Below, one piece after another: positions 1-6,115 of a stretch of DNA of 8,118 nucleotides. Position numbers and translations under genes: made by a program. The number at the start of each line of letters is the position of its first letter. Within the stretch, counting starts at the first letter, position 1. Source of the DNA: Microcaldota archaeon. Lineage in GTDB: Archaea > Micrarchaeota > Micrarchaeia > Micrarchaeales > CABMGC01. Location: the NCBI GenBank assembly GCA_021835105.1, contig JAKBQS010000041.1, positions 1 to 8,118 of the forward strand. Direction: 5' to 3'. The notes under the pieces are model-generated. The model was not told the origin of the DNA, ran no database searches, and saw only the letters and a list, made by a program, of their open reading frames with translations.

Positions 1-771
1 ATAGGAATGCTTTTCGCATACGGGCTTGACCTTTACAAGGTTTTCTTCATTACAGCCGCATTCCTCACGGCGAGGCCGGCAGGTTTGCTGATCAACAGAT
101 ACATAGGAAGGGATCTGGATGTCAAGAACAGAAAAAAGAGGGGCATGGCAAGCCTGAAGATACCTAAGAGATATCTTCTTCTTGTGGCTTTTGCGTTCTC
201 TGCGCTATTCATTTTCTGCGCTTATATTCTGAATCCTCTTGCCTTGGCTCTTTCGCCCTTGGTTCTTGCACTCTTCGTGATTGACCCGGTATCTAAGAGG
301 CATACTAAGAACAGGCACTTTGTAGTAGGTTTTATAGAAGGCGGATCCGTAATAGCCGGTTATATCGGGGCAGCTGGTGCATTCCCACCGTTCGCAGCGC
401 TCTATGTTTTGTGGGCAGCAATAGTATTTGTCGGTGGAGGAGGCGACATGCTCTTTACGATAATACACGTGGATTTTGACAGGAAGAACAATCTCAAGAC
501 ATACCCTTCCAGGTATGGCGCAGAAAAGACGCTCAGCTACTCGCTTCTTTTTCATTCCATGGGGGGCCTTCTTATAATTCTTTTTGGATACCTTAGCGGT
601 TCCTTGATAATCCTTGGAGGCTCGTTTTTGGCTGCAGCCGTCCTTATGCTGGAGCATCTTAAGGTTGATGTTAAGAACGACAAGAAGGTCTGGAGAAAAT
701 TTGCACTTTACAATGCGCTGACTGTTATCGTCCTTCTTTTCTCCGTTGCTGTATCTAAGCTTGCCCTGTGA
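1..771 (+). CDS. UbiA-superfamily prenyltransferase (MqnP/UbiA-like), 5' end outside the window
   Basis: Membrane prenyltransferase of the UbiA superfamily, which attaches a polyprenyl chain to an aromatic or glycerol-phosphate acceptor in the membrane. Residues are numbered from the ATG at 7, but the frame stays open to base 1. Relatives carry roughly 30 more residues before the first Asp-rich motif, so this ATG is probably internal. The first motif is NRYIGRDLD at 30-38, followed by a KNRKKRG segment. DPVSKRHT at 93-100 matches the family's Y-x-x-x-K-R-x-T loop. The second motif runs from D147 through HVDFDRK (154-160), with the PSRYG that usually follows it at 167-171. The rest is hydrophobic helices. 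Two usual motif aspartates are replaced (G34 and H154), while D36, D38, D147 and D158 remain. The MqnP-like pattern is strong, but the substrate is unknown; digeranylgeranylglyceryl-phosphate synthase or quinone synthesis are both possible. A glycosyltransferase gene follows after 4 bases. Confidence 0.82.
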   Translation: MGMLFAYGLDLYKVFFITAAFLTARPAGLLINRYIGRDLDVKNRKKRGMASLKIPKRYLLLVAFAFSALFIFCAYILNPLALALSPLVLALFVIDPVSKRHTKNRHFVVGFIEGGSVIAGYIGAAGAFPPFAALYVLWAAIVFVGGGGDMLFTIIHVDFDRKNNLKTYPSRYGAEKTLSYSLLFHSMGGLLIILFGYLSGSLIILGGSFLAAAVLMLEHLKVDVKNDKKVWRKFALYNALTVIVLLFSVAVSKLAL

Positions 772-775
772 TAAA

Positions 776-1900
776 ATGAAGATAGCTTTCGTTTACGATG
801 TTCCTTATCCATGGCATGTTGGCGGGATAGAGATGGGCAACTACAATGAAGCGAAGGAGCTCGCGAAGGAGAACGAAGTGCACTTTTTTACAATGCAATG
901 GCCAGGCATGGAGAAGGAATTTGAAAAGGATGGAATACGGTACCATGCCTTCCATAAGGTAAACGACAGCAAGGTATACAGGCATGGAAGGCGATCGATA
1001 AGGGAAGCTCTCCTGTTCTCATTGTCAATGGTCAGGTTATTCACCATGAGATTCGACGTAATAATAGCCAACCATTTCCCCATACTGCATTTGCCGCTTG
1101 TAAAGCTTTATTGCAGGCTGTACAACTGCAAGCTTGTGATAGAGGTTGCTGAGGTGTGGGAACCTGGATACTGGATGAAATATCTTAATTCAAATTCCGG
1201 ATTTCTTGCATACGTATATTCTCGGTTTCTGATTAAAGGTGCGGATCTTTACATTGCAATATCTTCCACTACAAAGAACGAGATGAAGAAGATAGGCATA
1301 GATAGCTCAAGGATAAGGACATTTATACCGATTGTAGATATGGATGAGATAAACTCTGTCCGGCATTCAGAGAAGGAAAAGCTTGTAATATTCGCTGGGA
1401 GGCTGGTGAAGGAGAAGAGGCTTGATATATGGGTCAGGGTATTCGCAAAGGCCTATGAGAAAGACAGAAGTATCAGGGGAGAGATAGTAGGCACAGGTCC
1501 TGAGAGGGATAAGATATTGGGCATGATTGAAGAGATGAAGCTGGGCAAGGCGATTAAAGTAATTAAGCCTTTCGGTGATAAGGCCCTGCTCTACAGGAAG
1601 ATGTCCGAAGCATCAGCATTCATGAACACATCCGAGAGGGAGGGCCTGAGCATAGTTTCTATAGAAAGCGTGGCTCTTGGCACCCCTGTGATAATACCAG
1701 ATTATTCACCAATACCGCCAGAGGTGCGCAGGCTATGCATCGTTGATAAGACAGAGAATTTGCACGAACGCCTCCTTGAGGTAATTAAAGGTAAGGGCAA
1801 CGCCAGGCTGAGACCTGCCAACATTGAAGCCTTTTCAGTCTCGAGCGTGCTTCCTTTCTACAGGAAGGAATTCAAGAGGCTTGGGCTGGAGGGCAGGTAG
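776..1900 (+). CDS. Glycosyltransferase, GT4 family (group 1), GT-B fold
   Basis: A cytoplasmic or membrane-associated retaining glycosyltransferase that moves a sugar from a nucleotide-sugar donor, probably to a lipid or surface glycan. It has 374 residues, normal for GT4. The N-terminal Rossmann half opens with MKIAFVYDVPYPWHVGGIEM, including the Gly-Gly loop at 16-17, and has IIANHFP at 96-102. The C-terminal half starts around 203 with FAGRLVKEKR (206-215; R209 and K214 are in the usual donor-phosphate positions), then GTGPERDK (239-246). The E-x7-E motif is E289...E297 in SEREGLSIVSIE, followed by ALGTPVI. There is no signal peptide or clear membrane helix. I chose the ATG at 776 over an in-frame TTG at 746, because the protein's first beta-strand begins exactly there and the longer form would overlap the upstream gene. 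No good Shine-Dalgarno precedes it, so translation is probably coupled to the prenyltransferase gene. The acceptor cannot be told from sequence. Confidence 0.9.
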   Translation: MKIAFVYDVPYPWHVGGIEMGNYNEAKELAKENEVHFFTMQWPGMEKEFEKDGIRYHAFHKVNDSKVYRHGRRSIREALLFSLSMVRLFTMRFDVIIANHFPILHLPLVKLYCRLYNCKLVIEVAEVWEPGYWMKYLNSNSGFLAYVYSRFLIKGADLYIAISSTTKNEMKKIGIDSSRIRTFIPIVDMDEINSVRHSEKEKLVIFAGRLVKEKRLDIWVRVFAKAYEKDRSIRGEIVGTGPERDKILGMIEEMKLGKAIKVIKPFGDKALLYRKMSEASAFMNTSEREGLSIVSIESVALGTPVIIPDYSPIPPEVRRLCIVDKTENLHERLLEVIKGKGNARLRPANIEAFSVSSVLPFYRKEFKRLGLEGR

Positions 1901-1905
1901 CAGCC

Positions 1906-3351
1906 TTATTGCAGTTTCTCGTAGCTCTCCGCTGCACCTAAAGGAGTGAGCTGTATAAACCTTCCGTTTTTGTAGAGCTCCTGCAGATTTGATGCGCCGC
2001 AGTAACTCATCCCGGATCTTAATCCGCCTACAAGCTGTGTGACTACATCCTTTACCGACCCTATATGCGGCACTGATGATTCAACCCCTTCCGGAACTAT
2101 CTGGGATATGTCCTCTGGATTAATATCCATGTTATCAAGCTGCTTGCGGGATATGTTAGCACCAAGCGAAGCCATGCCCCTGTAAGCCTTGTACTTTATC
2201 CCTTTGCGCTGTATGAAGTAGCCAGGGCTCTCGTCGGTGCCCGCAAACAGGCTGCCTATCATCACTGTGGAGGCGCCTCCGACTATTGCTTTTGTAACAT
2301 CCCCTGGATTGCGTATGCCACCGTCCGCTATTACAGGAATGCCTTCTTCACGTGCCGCCTCGGCGCACCACATCACAGCCGTAAGCTGCGGAACGCCGGC
2401 GCCTGTCACCAGCCTTGTGCTGCACGCAGCTCCGGGGCCTATGCCCACCTTTACAGCATCTGCGCCTGCAGCTATAAGATCCCTGGTTCCCTCCGGAGTT
2501 GCAACATTGCCTATGACCAACTGGACCGAGGGGAATTCCCTTTTTATAGATTTTGCCGATGAGATTACGCTTTCAGAGTGTCCGTGTGCGACGTCAAGAA
2601 CAAGCACGTCCGCCTCTGCTTCAAGAAGCGCTTCTGCACGCTCCATGTAATCGCCTTTTATGCCTATTGCTGCGCCGACAAGTAAACGCCCCTTGCCATC
2701 CTTCGCGGCTATGTCGTGCTTCAGGACCCTCTCTGCATCCTTCGCGGTTACAAGACCTACAAGCCTGTCCATTGAGTCCACTATTGGCAGCTTCTCCACC
2801 TTGTGCCTTGCGAGAAGCTCCGCCGCTTTGTCTATCGATATGCCTTTATTCCCTGTTACCAGCCTTTTGCGGGGGGTCATGAGATCCCTTACGCGTTCGT
2901 TGCCTGCTGCAAACTTCATATCCCTCCCTGAGAGTATACCAAGCAACTTCCCACCGTTGCCTGCAACTATGAGCCCGCTTACCCCATTCTTCTCCACAAG
3001 TTCGCGGGCCTCATTTATAGTGCTTTCAGGCTTTATGGTATATGGGTTTTCTATGAGATACCCCTCTGCCCTCTTCGCTTTTGCAACCTCTTCCTTCTGC
3101 CTCTCTATGTGCATGAAGCGGTGTATTATGCCTATCCCGCCCAATCTGGCTATGGCTATGGCCATATGCGACTCGGTGACAGAATCCATGTTTGCAGTGA
3201 TTATGGGTATGTTAAGCTTTACCTTCCTGGTTAGGTAAGTTCTCGTATCTGCATCTTTTCTAGATGCAACTTTTGACTTGAGAGGGAGAAGAAGGACATC
3301 GTTGTAGGACAAACCGCCTATGATCTTTCCGGTTTCTATTTTTGTTGCCAT
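1906..3351 (-). CDS. guaB: IMP dehydrogenase / GMP reductase family protein with tandem CBS domains
   Basis: Most likely inosine-5'-monophosphate dehydrogenase, which oxidises IMP to XMP with NAD+ in the guanine nucleotide pathway (cytoplasm). At 481 residues it matches full-length IMPDH. In order: N-terminal barrel part with YNDVLLLP (16-23) and ANMDSVTE (53-60); two CBS domains at about 100-212, the usual regulatory nucleotide-binding module; second barrel part with LDVAHGHSE (252-260), GNVATPEG (281-288), the catalytic loop [11 protein letters not shown] (303-313; nucleophile Cys310, Thr312 kept), DGGIR (343-347), YRGMASLGA (390-398), PEGVE (420-424) and [12 protein letters not shown] (442-453). 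The C-terminal [12 protein letters not shown] resembles IMPDH, not short GMP reductases. Oddities: the flap between 399 and 419 has Arg402-Lys403 where Arg-Tyr is normal, and the loop reads GAAC instead of GSIC. A GMP reductase activity is therefore possible. Its stop lies 5 bp from the convergent glycosyltransferase stop. Confidence 0.9.
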   Translation of the reverse strand: MATKIETGKIIGGLSYNDVLLLPLKSKVASRKDADTRTYLTRKVKLNIPIITANMDSVTESHMAIAIARLGGIGIIHRFMHIERQKEEVAKAKRAEGYLIENPYTIKPESTINEARELVEKNGVSGLIVAGNGGKLLGILSGRDMKFAAGNERVRDLMTPRKRLVTGNKGISIDKAAELLARHKVEKLPIVDSMDRLVGLVTAKDAERVLKHDIAAKDGKGRLLVGAAIGIKGDYMERAEALLEAEADVLVLDVAHGHSESVISSAKSIKREFPSVQLVIGNVATPEGTRDLIAAGADAVKVGIGPGAACSTRLVTGAGVPQLTAVMWCAEAAREEGIPVIADGGIRNPGDVTKAIVGGASTVMIGSLFAGTDESPGYFIQRKGIKYKAYRGMASLGANISRKQLDNMDINPEDISQIVPEGVESSVPHIGSVKDVVTQLVGGLRSGMSYCGASNLQELYKNGRFIQLTPLGAAESYEKLQ

Positions 3352-3378
3352 GCTACCATATGCCTTTTGTAAAAAAGC

Positions 3379-3391
3379 ATTATATGTTTTA
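3379..3391 (-). promoter_or_regulatory. Probable archaeal TATA box/BRE for guaB
   Basis: Read on the minus strand this is TAAAACATATAATG: an A-rich BRE-like run followed by a TATA element. Its centre lies about 34 bp before the guaB ATG, which puts the expected transcription start (about 26 bp downstream) near position 3359. The mRNA would have a leader of less than ten bases, which agrees with the lack of a Shine-Dalgarno before guaB. The call rests on sequence match and spacing only. Confidence 0.5.
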
Positions 3392-3452
3392 CTAATTGCG
3401 CTGTGAAGACGTCCTTGTGAGGCAAGGCTTATAATACTTGCATGAGATAGTA

Positions 3453-3466
3453 GTTTAACTTTAAAC
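3453..3466. promoter_or_regulatory. Perfect palindrome GTTTAA-CT-TTAAAC, possible operator or core promoter of padR
   Basis: Six-base arms with a two-base centre pair perfectly. The AT-rich core could itself be the TATA region of the padR operon, with transcription starting near 3490. An alternative TATA-like run, TTATAATA, lies at 3429-3436. A palindrome overlapping a core promoter just ahead of a repressor gene fits autoregulation, but no regulator has been shown to bind here. Confidence 0.35.
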
Positions 3467-3470
3467 CTTA

Positions 3471-3497
3471 TTCAGACCTCATTTGCTTTAGTCTGAA
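3471..3497. promoter_or_regulatory. Inverted repeat TTCAGAC-N13-GTCTGAA, candidate PadR operator
   Basis: Two perfect 7-base arms face each other with a 13-base spacer, so the arm centres are 20 bp apart (about two helical turns). This spacing suits a homodimeric winged-helix repressor. The repeat ends 19 bp before the padR ATG and lies just downstream of the putative core promoter, where a bound repressor could block RNA polymerase. It differs from the ATGT/ACAT half-sites known for some bacterial PadR proteins. Confidence 0.45.
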
Positions 3498-3516
3498 ACT
3501 ACATGGTCGCATTGTT

Positions 3517-3915
3517 ATGCAATCTCGTAAAAACCTTAAGATAGTTGCGAAGAAGACTGATTGCGAGTTTATGGACTTGAAGATGCGCAGGAGGATAGTA
3601 AGCCTTGCCCTCAGGTTCATGATCCTGGAAAGGATAATGAATGGGGACGCGTACCCTTACGAGATATTCAAATCTATGTATAGCAACAAAAGACTGGCAG
3701 CACATTTCAAAAACGAGAAGGAGGAGATAAAGAACATGGTATATAACAATCTTTCTTCGCTTGAGAGAGGAGGCTATATATCGCAGAAGGCTTCTTCCGG
3801 GAAGAGGGAGAACAGAAAGTATTATGTAATAACCCCGAAGGGCCGCGAAGCTGTTGACAGGAAGATGAAGATGATGCTTTCTTTCATAAAAGAGCTTTAT
3901 GAGGTAGTTTCTTGA
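3517..3915 (+). CDS. PadR-family winged-helix transcriptional regulator
   Basis: A 132-residue DNA-binding repressor, probably a homodimer that controls this operon and perhaps itself. The PadR winged helix spans about 28-112: the first helices carry GDAYPYEIFKSM (43-54), equivalent to the family's GYeI motif; the recognition-helix region is MVYNNLSSLERGGYI (74-88); and the wing ends in RKYYVITPKGREA (100-112). A short C-terminal helix (about 113-130) would serve in dimerisation. The first 18-22 residues are basic and precede the conserved domain, so starts at 3571 (M19) or 3583 (M23) are real alternatives; no start has a clear Shine-Dalgarno. The gene lies divergent from guaB and 74 bp ahead of an ABC exporter, the arrangement in which PadR proteins often repress drug or lipid exporters. 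The effector ligand is unknown. Confidence 0.85.
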   Translation: MQSRKNLKIVAKKTDCEFMDLKMRRRIVSLALRFMILERIMNGDAYPYEIFKSMYSNKRLAAHFKNEKEEIKNMVYNNLSSLERGGYISQKASSGKRENRKYYVITPKGREAVDRKMKMMLSFIKELYEVVS

Positions 3916-3989
3916 GCGTGCATGATAATGCAGTAGTAAAGCTTTCGAGCGTGGCAAAGGCATCAGGCGGATTTAATTGGTGGTAGCTG

Positions 3990-4979
3990 ATGGCTGAAGA
4001 GTATGCGGTGAGTATAGAAAACGTAGTCAAGAAATTCGGAGACTTCACTGCAGTCAGTGGCGTGAACCTGAAGATTAAAAAAGGGGAGATATTTGGGCTC
4101 TTGGGGCCTAATGGAGCCGGAAAGAGCACCACCATAAGCATGCTTCTCGGGCTGCTGCAGCCCACGTCTGGTAGGATTTTGATAAATGGGGTGGATATGA
4201 GTGGGGACCCTGTGCAGGCAAGGACGCATATAGGAGTAGTGACACAGGAGACCGTGGTTGAGCCGGAACTGACAGCAGAGCAGAACCTTATGATATTCGG
4301 AAAGCTATACCATATACCCGGATCGGAGTTGCAGGAGAGAATAGAATTTGCCCTGGAGCTCTCCGACCTTGTCCAATTCAGGAAGGCATATGCAGGGACA
4401 TTCTCTGGAGGAATGAAGAGGAGGCTAGAGGTGGCGAAATCGCTTATGCACACTCCTGAGATAATACTGCTTGACGAACCCACGACAGGGCTTGACGTGC
4501 AGAACAGGGCGCAGATATGGAGCCTGCTACGGGACATAAACAAGAAGCAGGGAGTAACAGTTCTCATGACAACCCAGTACCTTGAGGAGGCGGATCAGCT
4601 CTGCGACAGGATAGGGATAATAGACCATGGAAAGCTGATAGCGCTCGGAACGCCAGACGAGCTTAGGAAGAACATGGGCCTTACAAACGTAATAGAGATA
4701 ACCGCAGACAAGGATGATCTTCAAAAAGTGGCGGGTATATTCAGGAAGGTGGGGCTGGAGCCTACCATACTTAACAGCAGGGTAACAGCACCAGGAGGAA
4801 GCGGTGCAACAAAGAAGATAGAATCGCTGTTATCCGCAATGTCCGCTGCAAAGATAAACGTGCGCAATGTAAGCATGCATGAACCTACAATAGACGATGT
4901 TTTCCTGAAACTTACAGGTTCAGAGGCAAGAGACACCTCGGGAGAATACAAGGGACGGCAGCTTCCTAGCAGAAGGTAG
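3990..4979 (+). CDS. ABC exporter ATP-binding protein, DrrA type
   Basis: Cytoplasmic ATPase subunit of an ABC-2 exporter. It has 329 residues, as expected for a DrrA-like protein. The nucleotide-binding domain covers about 6-222: Walker A GPNGAGKST (39-47), Q-loop Gln86 in VTQE, signature FSGGMKRR (138-145), Walker B IILLDE (158-163), and D-loop TTGLD (165-169). At the H-switch position there is Gln196 (MTTQYLEEAD), which is typical of the DrrA subgroup and not a defect. A C-terminal domain (about 225-310) ends with the DrrA-family block HEPTIDDVFLKLTG (297-310). The ATG at 3990 is fixed by an in-frame stop just upstream (3984-3986) and by a weak GGTGGT six bases before it. The permease gene begins on the base after the stop codon, so the two subunits are almost certainly co-translated. 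The substrate cannot be predicted; DrrA relatives export drugs, lipids or glycans. Confidence 0.93.
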   Translation: MAEEYAVSIENVVKKFGDFTAVSGVNLKIKKGEIFGLLGPNGAGKSTTISMLLGLLQPTSGRILINGVDMSGDPVQARTHIGVVTQETVVEPELTAEQNLMIFGKLYHIPGSELQERIEFALELSDLVQFRKAYAGTFSGGMKRRLEVAKSLMHTPEIILLDEPTTGLDVQNRAQIWSLLRDINKKQGVTVLMTTQYLEEADQLCDRIGIIDHGKLIALGTPDELRKNMGLTNVIEITADKDDLQKVAGIFRKVGLEPTILNSRVTAPGGSGATKKIESLLSAMSAAKINVRNVSMHEPTIDDVFLKLTGSEARDTSGEYKGRQLPSRR

Positions 4980-6092
4980 ATGAGAATGGGTATAATCAAC
5001 GATGCATATACATTATTCTACCGTGAGATGCTGATATTCAAGAAGAATATAGCCATGAATACGGTAAGGTCCACCATATTCCCGCTTCTTTTTGTACTGC
5101 TTCTTGGAAGCTTCGGCAGTTCACCGAAAAATGTTCCTGTAGCGGTTGTAAATTATGCACCTGGGCCTGCATCTCTCAAATTCATAAACGCACTGCAAGC
5201 AGGCAGCGGAGTGGTTATAGCTGCGCAGACCAATCAGCGGGAAGCGATGAGCATGCTTTCTGATGGTTCGGTAGCAGGGATTGTGGTTATACCAAGCGGT
5301 TTCTCTGCAAGTTACGGTTCGCATTCGCAGATACAGGTGTATCTTGACAATTCGCAGCCGCAATCAGCAGAGGTACTTAGCGCGCAGGTAGATACCGCAG
5401 CTGCAGAGTTCGGCGCGGCTGTATCAAATGACCCGCCAATAAGCGTTGTGACAAACTATGCATACGGCGCAAGCAGCAACTATATAAGTTTTGTAGTAGG
5501 CGGAATACTGGTAATGGTAGCTTCATTCGGAGCGATATTCAGCGCAGGATTTACAATGATCGGTGACAGGCAGCTGGGCAACCTGAAGGCTTTCCTGACA
5601 ACTCCGATAAACAACTTCTCAGTGCTATTGAGCAAGATAGCTTACGGCACTTTCCAGTCTGTATTCTCCGCGTATGTCGGATTGATAATAGGACTGCTCT
5701 ATGGGGCGACAATAGCCGCAGGATTTGTTGGATTTGTAGAACTACTATGGATCATTCTTTTAGTTGGCTTGGGCTTCGGCGCTTTGGCAATAGCCTTGGC
5801 GACAAGGGCAAGAGATCAGCAGACATATGCGCTTATAGGCCAGACACTCGCGCTGCCATTATCATTCCTGGGAGGCGCATTCGTACCTGTGACCCTTCTC
5901 CCAAAATTCCTGCTTCCTGTTGTGGAGCTAGATCCGTTAACATATGCAGTAAATGCGGTGAGGAACATAATGATAAAGGGCTTCCTCCCTATACCGACAC
6001 TGATATCGACTTCGGCAATACTCCTGTTCTTCGCGCTGGTAATGTCAGCATTGGCATTCATGTTATTTAGGGATACGAGCAAGCAGATATGA
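4980..6092 (+). CDS. ABC-2 type exporter permease, DrrB-like
   Basis: Membrane subunit partnering the ATPase encoded immediately upstream. It has 370 residues and six likely membrane helices at about 31-47, 168-190, 222-244, 250-274, 285-305 and 341-363. Between the first two lies a large external domain (about 50-167), as in the ABC2_membrane_3/YhgE-like architecture in which an ectodomain splits the first helix from the remaining five. The cytoplasmic coupling segment reads DRQLGNLKAFLTTPI (196-210), matching the family's R-x-x-G-T-L-E-x-L-x-x-TP pattern. The block DPLTYAVNAVR (318-328) is the typical conserved loop before the last helix. The ATG at 4980 directly abuts the TAG of the ATPase gene; an ATG at 4986 sits at a better distance from GAAGGT (4972-4977) and may be the real start. 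The stop (6090-6092) is followed after 23 bp by the next gene, so the operon continues. Confidence 0.9.
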   Translation: MRMGIINDAYTLFYREMLIFKKNIAMNTVRSTIFPLLFVLLLGSFGSSPKNVPVAVVNYAPGPASLKFINALQAGSGVVIAAQTNQREAMSMLSDGSVAGIVVIPSGFSASYGSHSQIQVYLDNSQPQSAEVLSAQVDTAAAEFGAAVSNDPPISVVTNYAYGASSNYISFVVGGILVMVASFGAIFSAGFTMIGDRQLGNLKAFLTTPINNFSVLLSKIAYGTFQSVFSAYVGLIIGLLYGATIAAGFVGFVELLWIILLVGLGFGALAIALATRARDQQTYALIGQTLALPLSFLGGAFVPVTLLPKFLLPVVELDPLTYAVNAVRNIMIKGFLPIPTLISTSAILLFFALVMSALAFMLFRDTSKQI

Positions 6093-6103
6093 TTCTTAAC
6101 AAT

Positions 6104-6108
6104 AGGTG
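6104..6108 (+). promoter_or_regulatory. Shine-Dalgarno AGGTG that fixes the surface-protein start
   Basis: AGGTG matches the archaeal 16S 3' end complement and stands seven bases before the ATG at 6116. It decides against the in-frame ATG at 6089, which overlaps the permease stop codon and would put nine polar residues ahead of the signal peptide. Confidence 0.65.
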
Positions 6109-6115
6109 TAAAAAA

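Noticed and set aside
746..775. Ten-codon N-terminal extension of the glycosyltransferase from a TTG
   Set aside because: It would overlap the prenyltransferase end by 26 bases, and the first beta-strand of GT4 proteins normally starts at the MKIAFVYD found at 776.
2660..3238. 192-codon open frame on the + strand, antisense to guaB
   Set aside because: It lies wholly opposite a well-supported IMPDH gene. Its serine/leucine/proline-rich translation shows no family motif and comes from the codon bias of the real gene.
3503..3544. 13-codon ORF overlapping the padR start, considered as a leader peptide
   Set aside because: Too short, no ribosome-binding site, no attenuator-like structure or repeated codons, and no other support.
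3884..4567. 227-codon open frame on the minus strand, opposite the exporter ATPase
   Set aside because: It overlaps the ATPase motifs Walker A to Walker B on the other strand; low-complexity Ser/Pro composition and no recognisable domain.
6089..6115. Upstream ATG of the surface protein overlapping the permease stop (ATGA)
   Set aside because: The AGGTG ribosome-binding site is correctly spaced for 6116, and the signal peptide begins there. The extra polar residues would spoil the signal.
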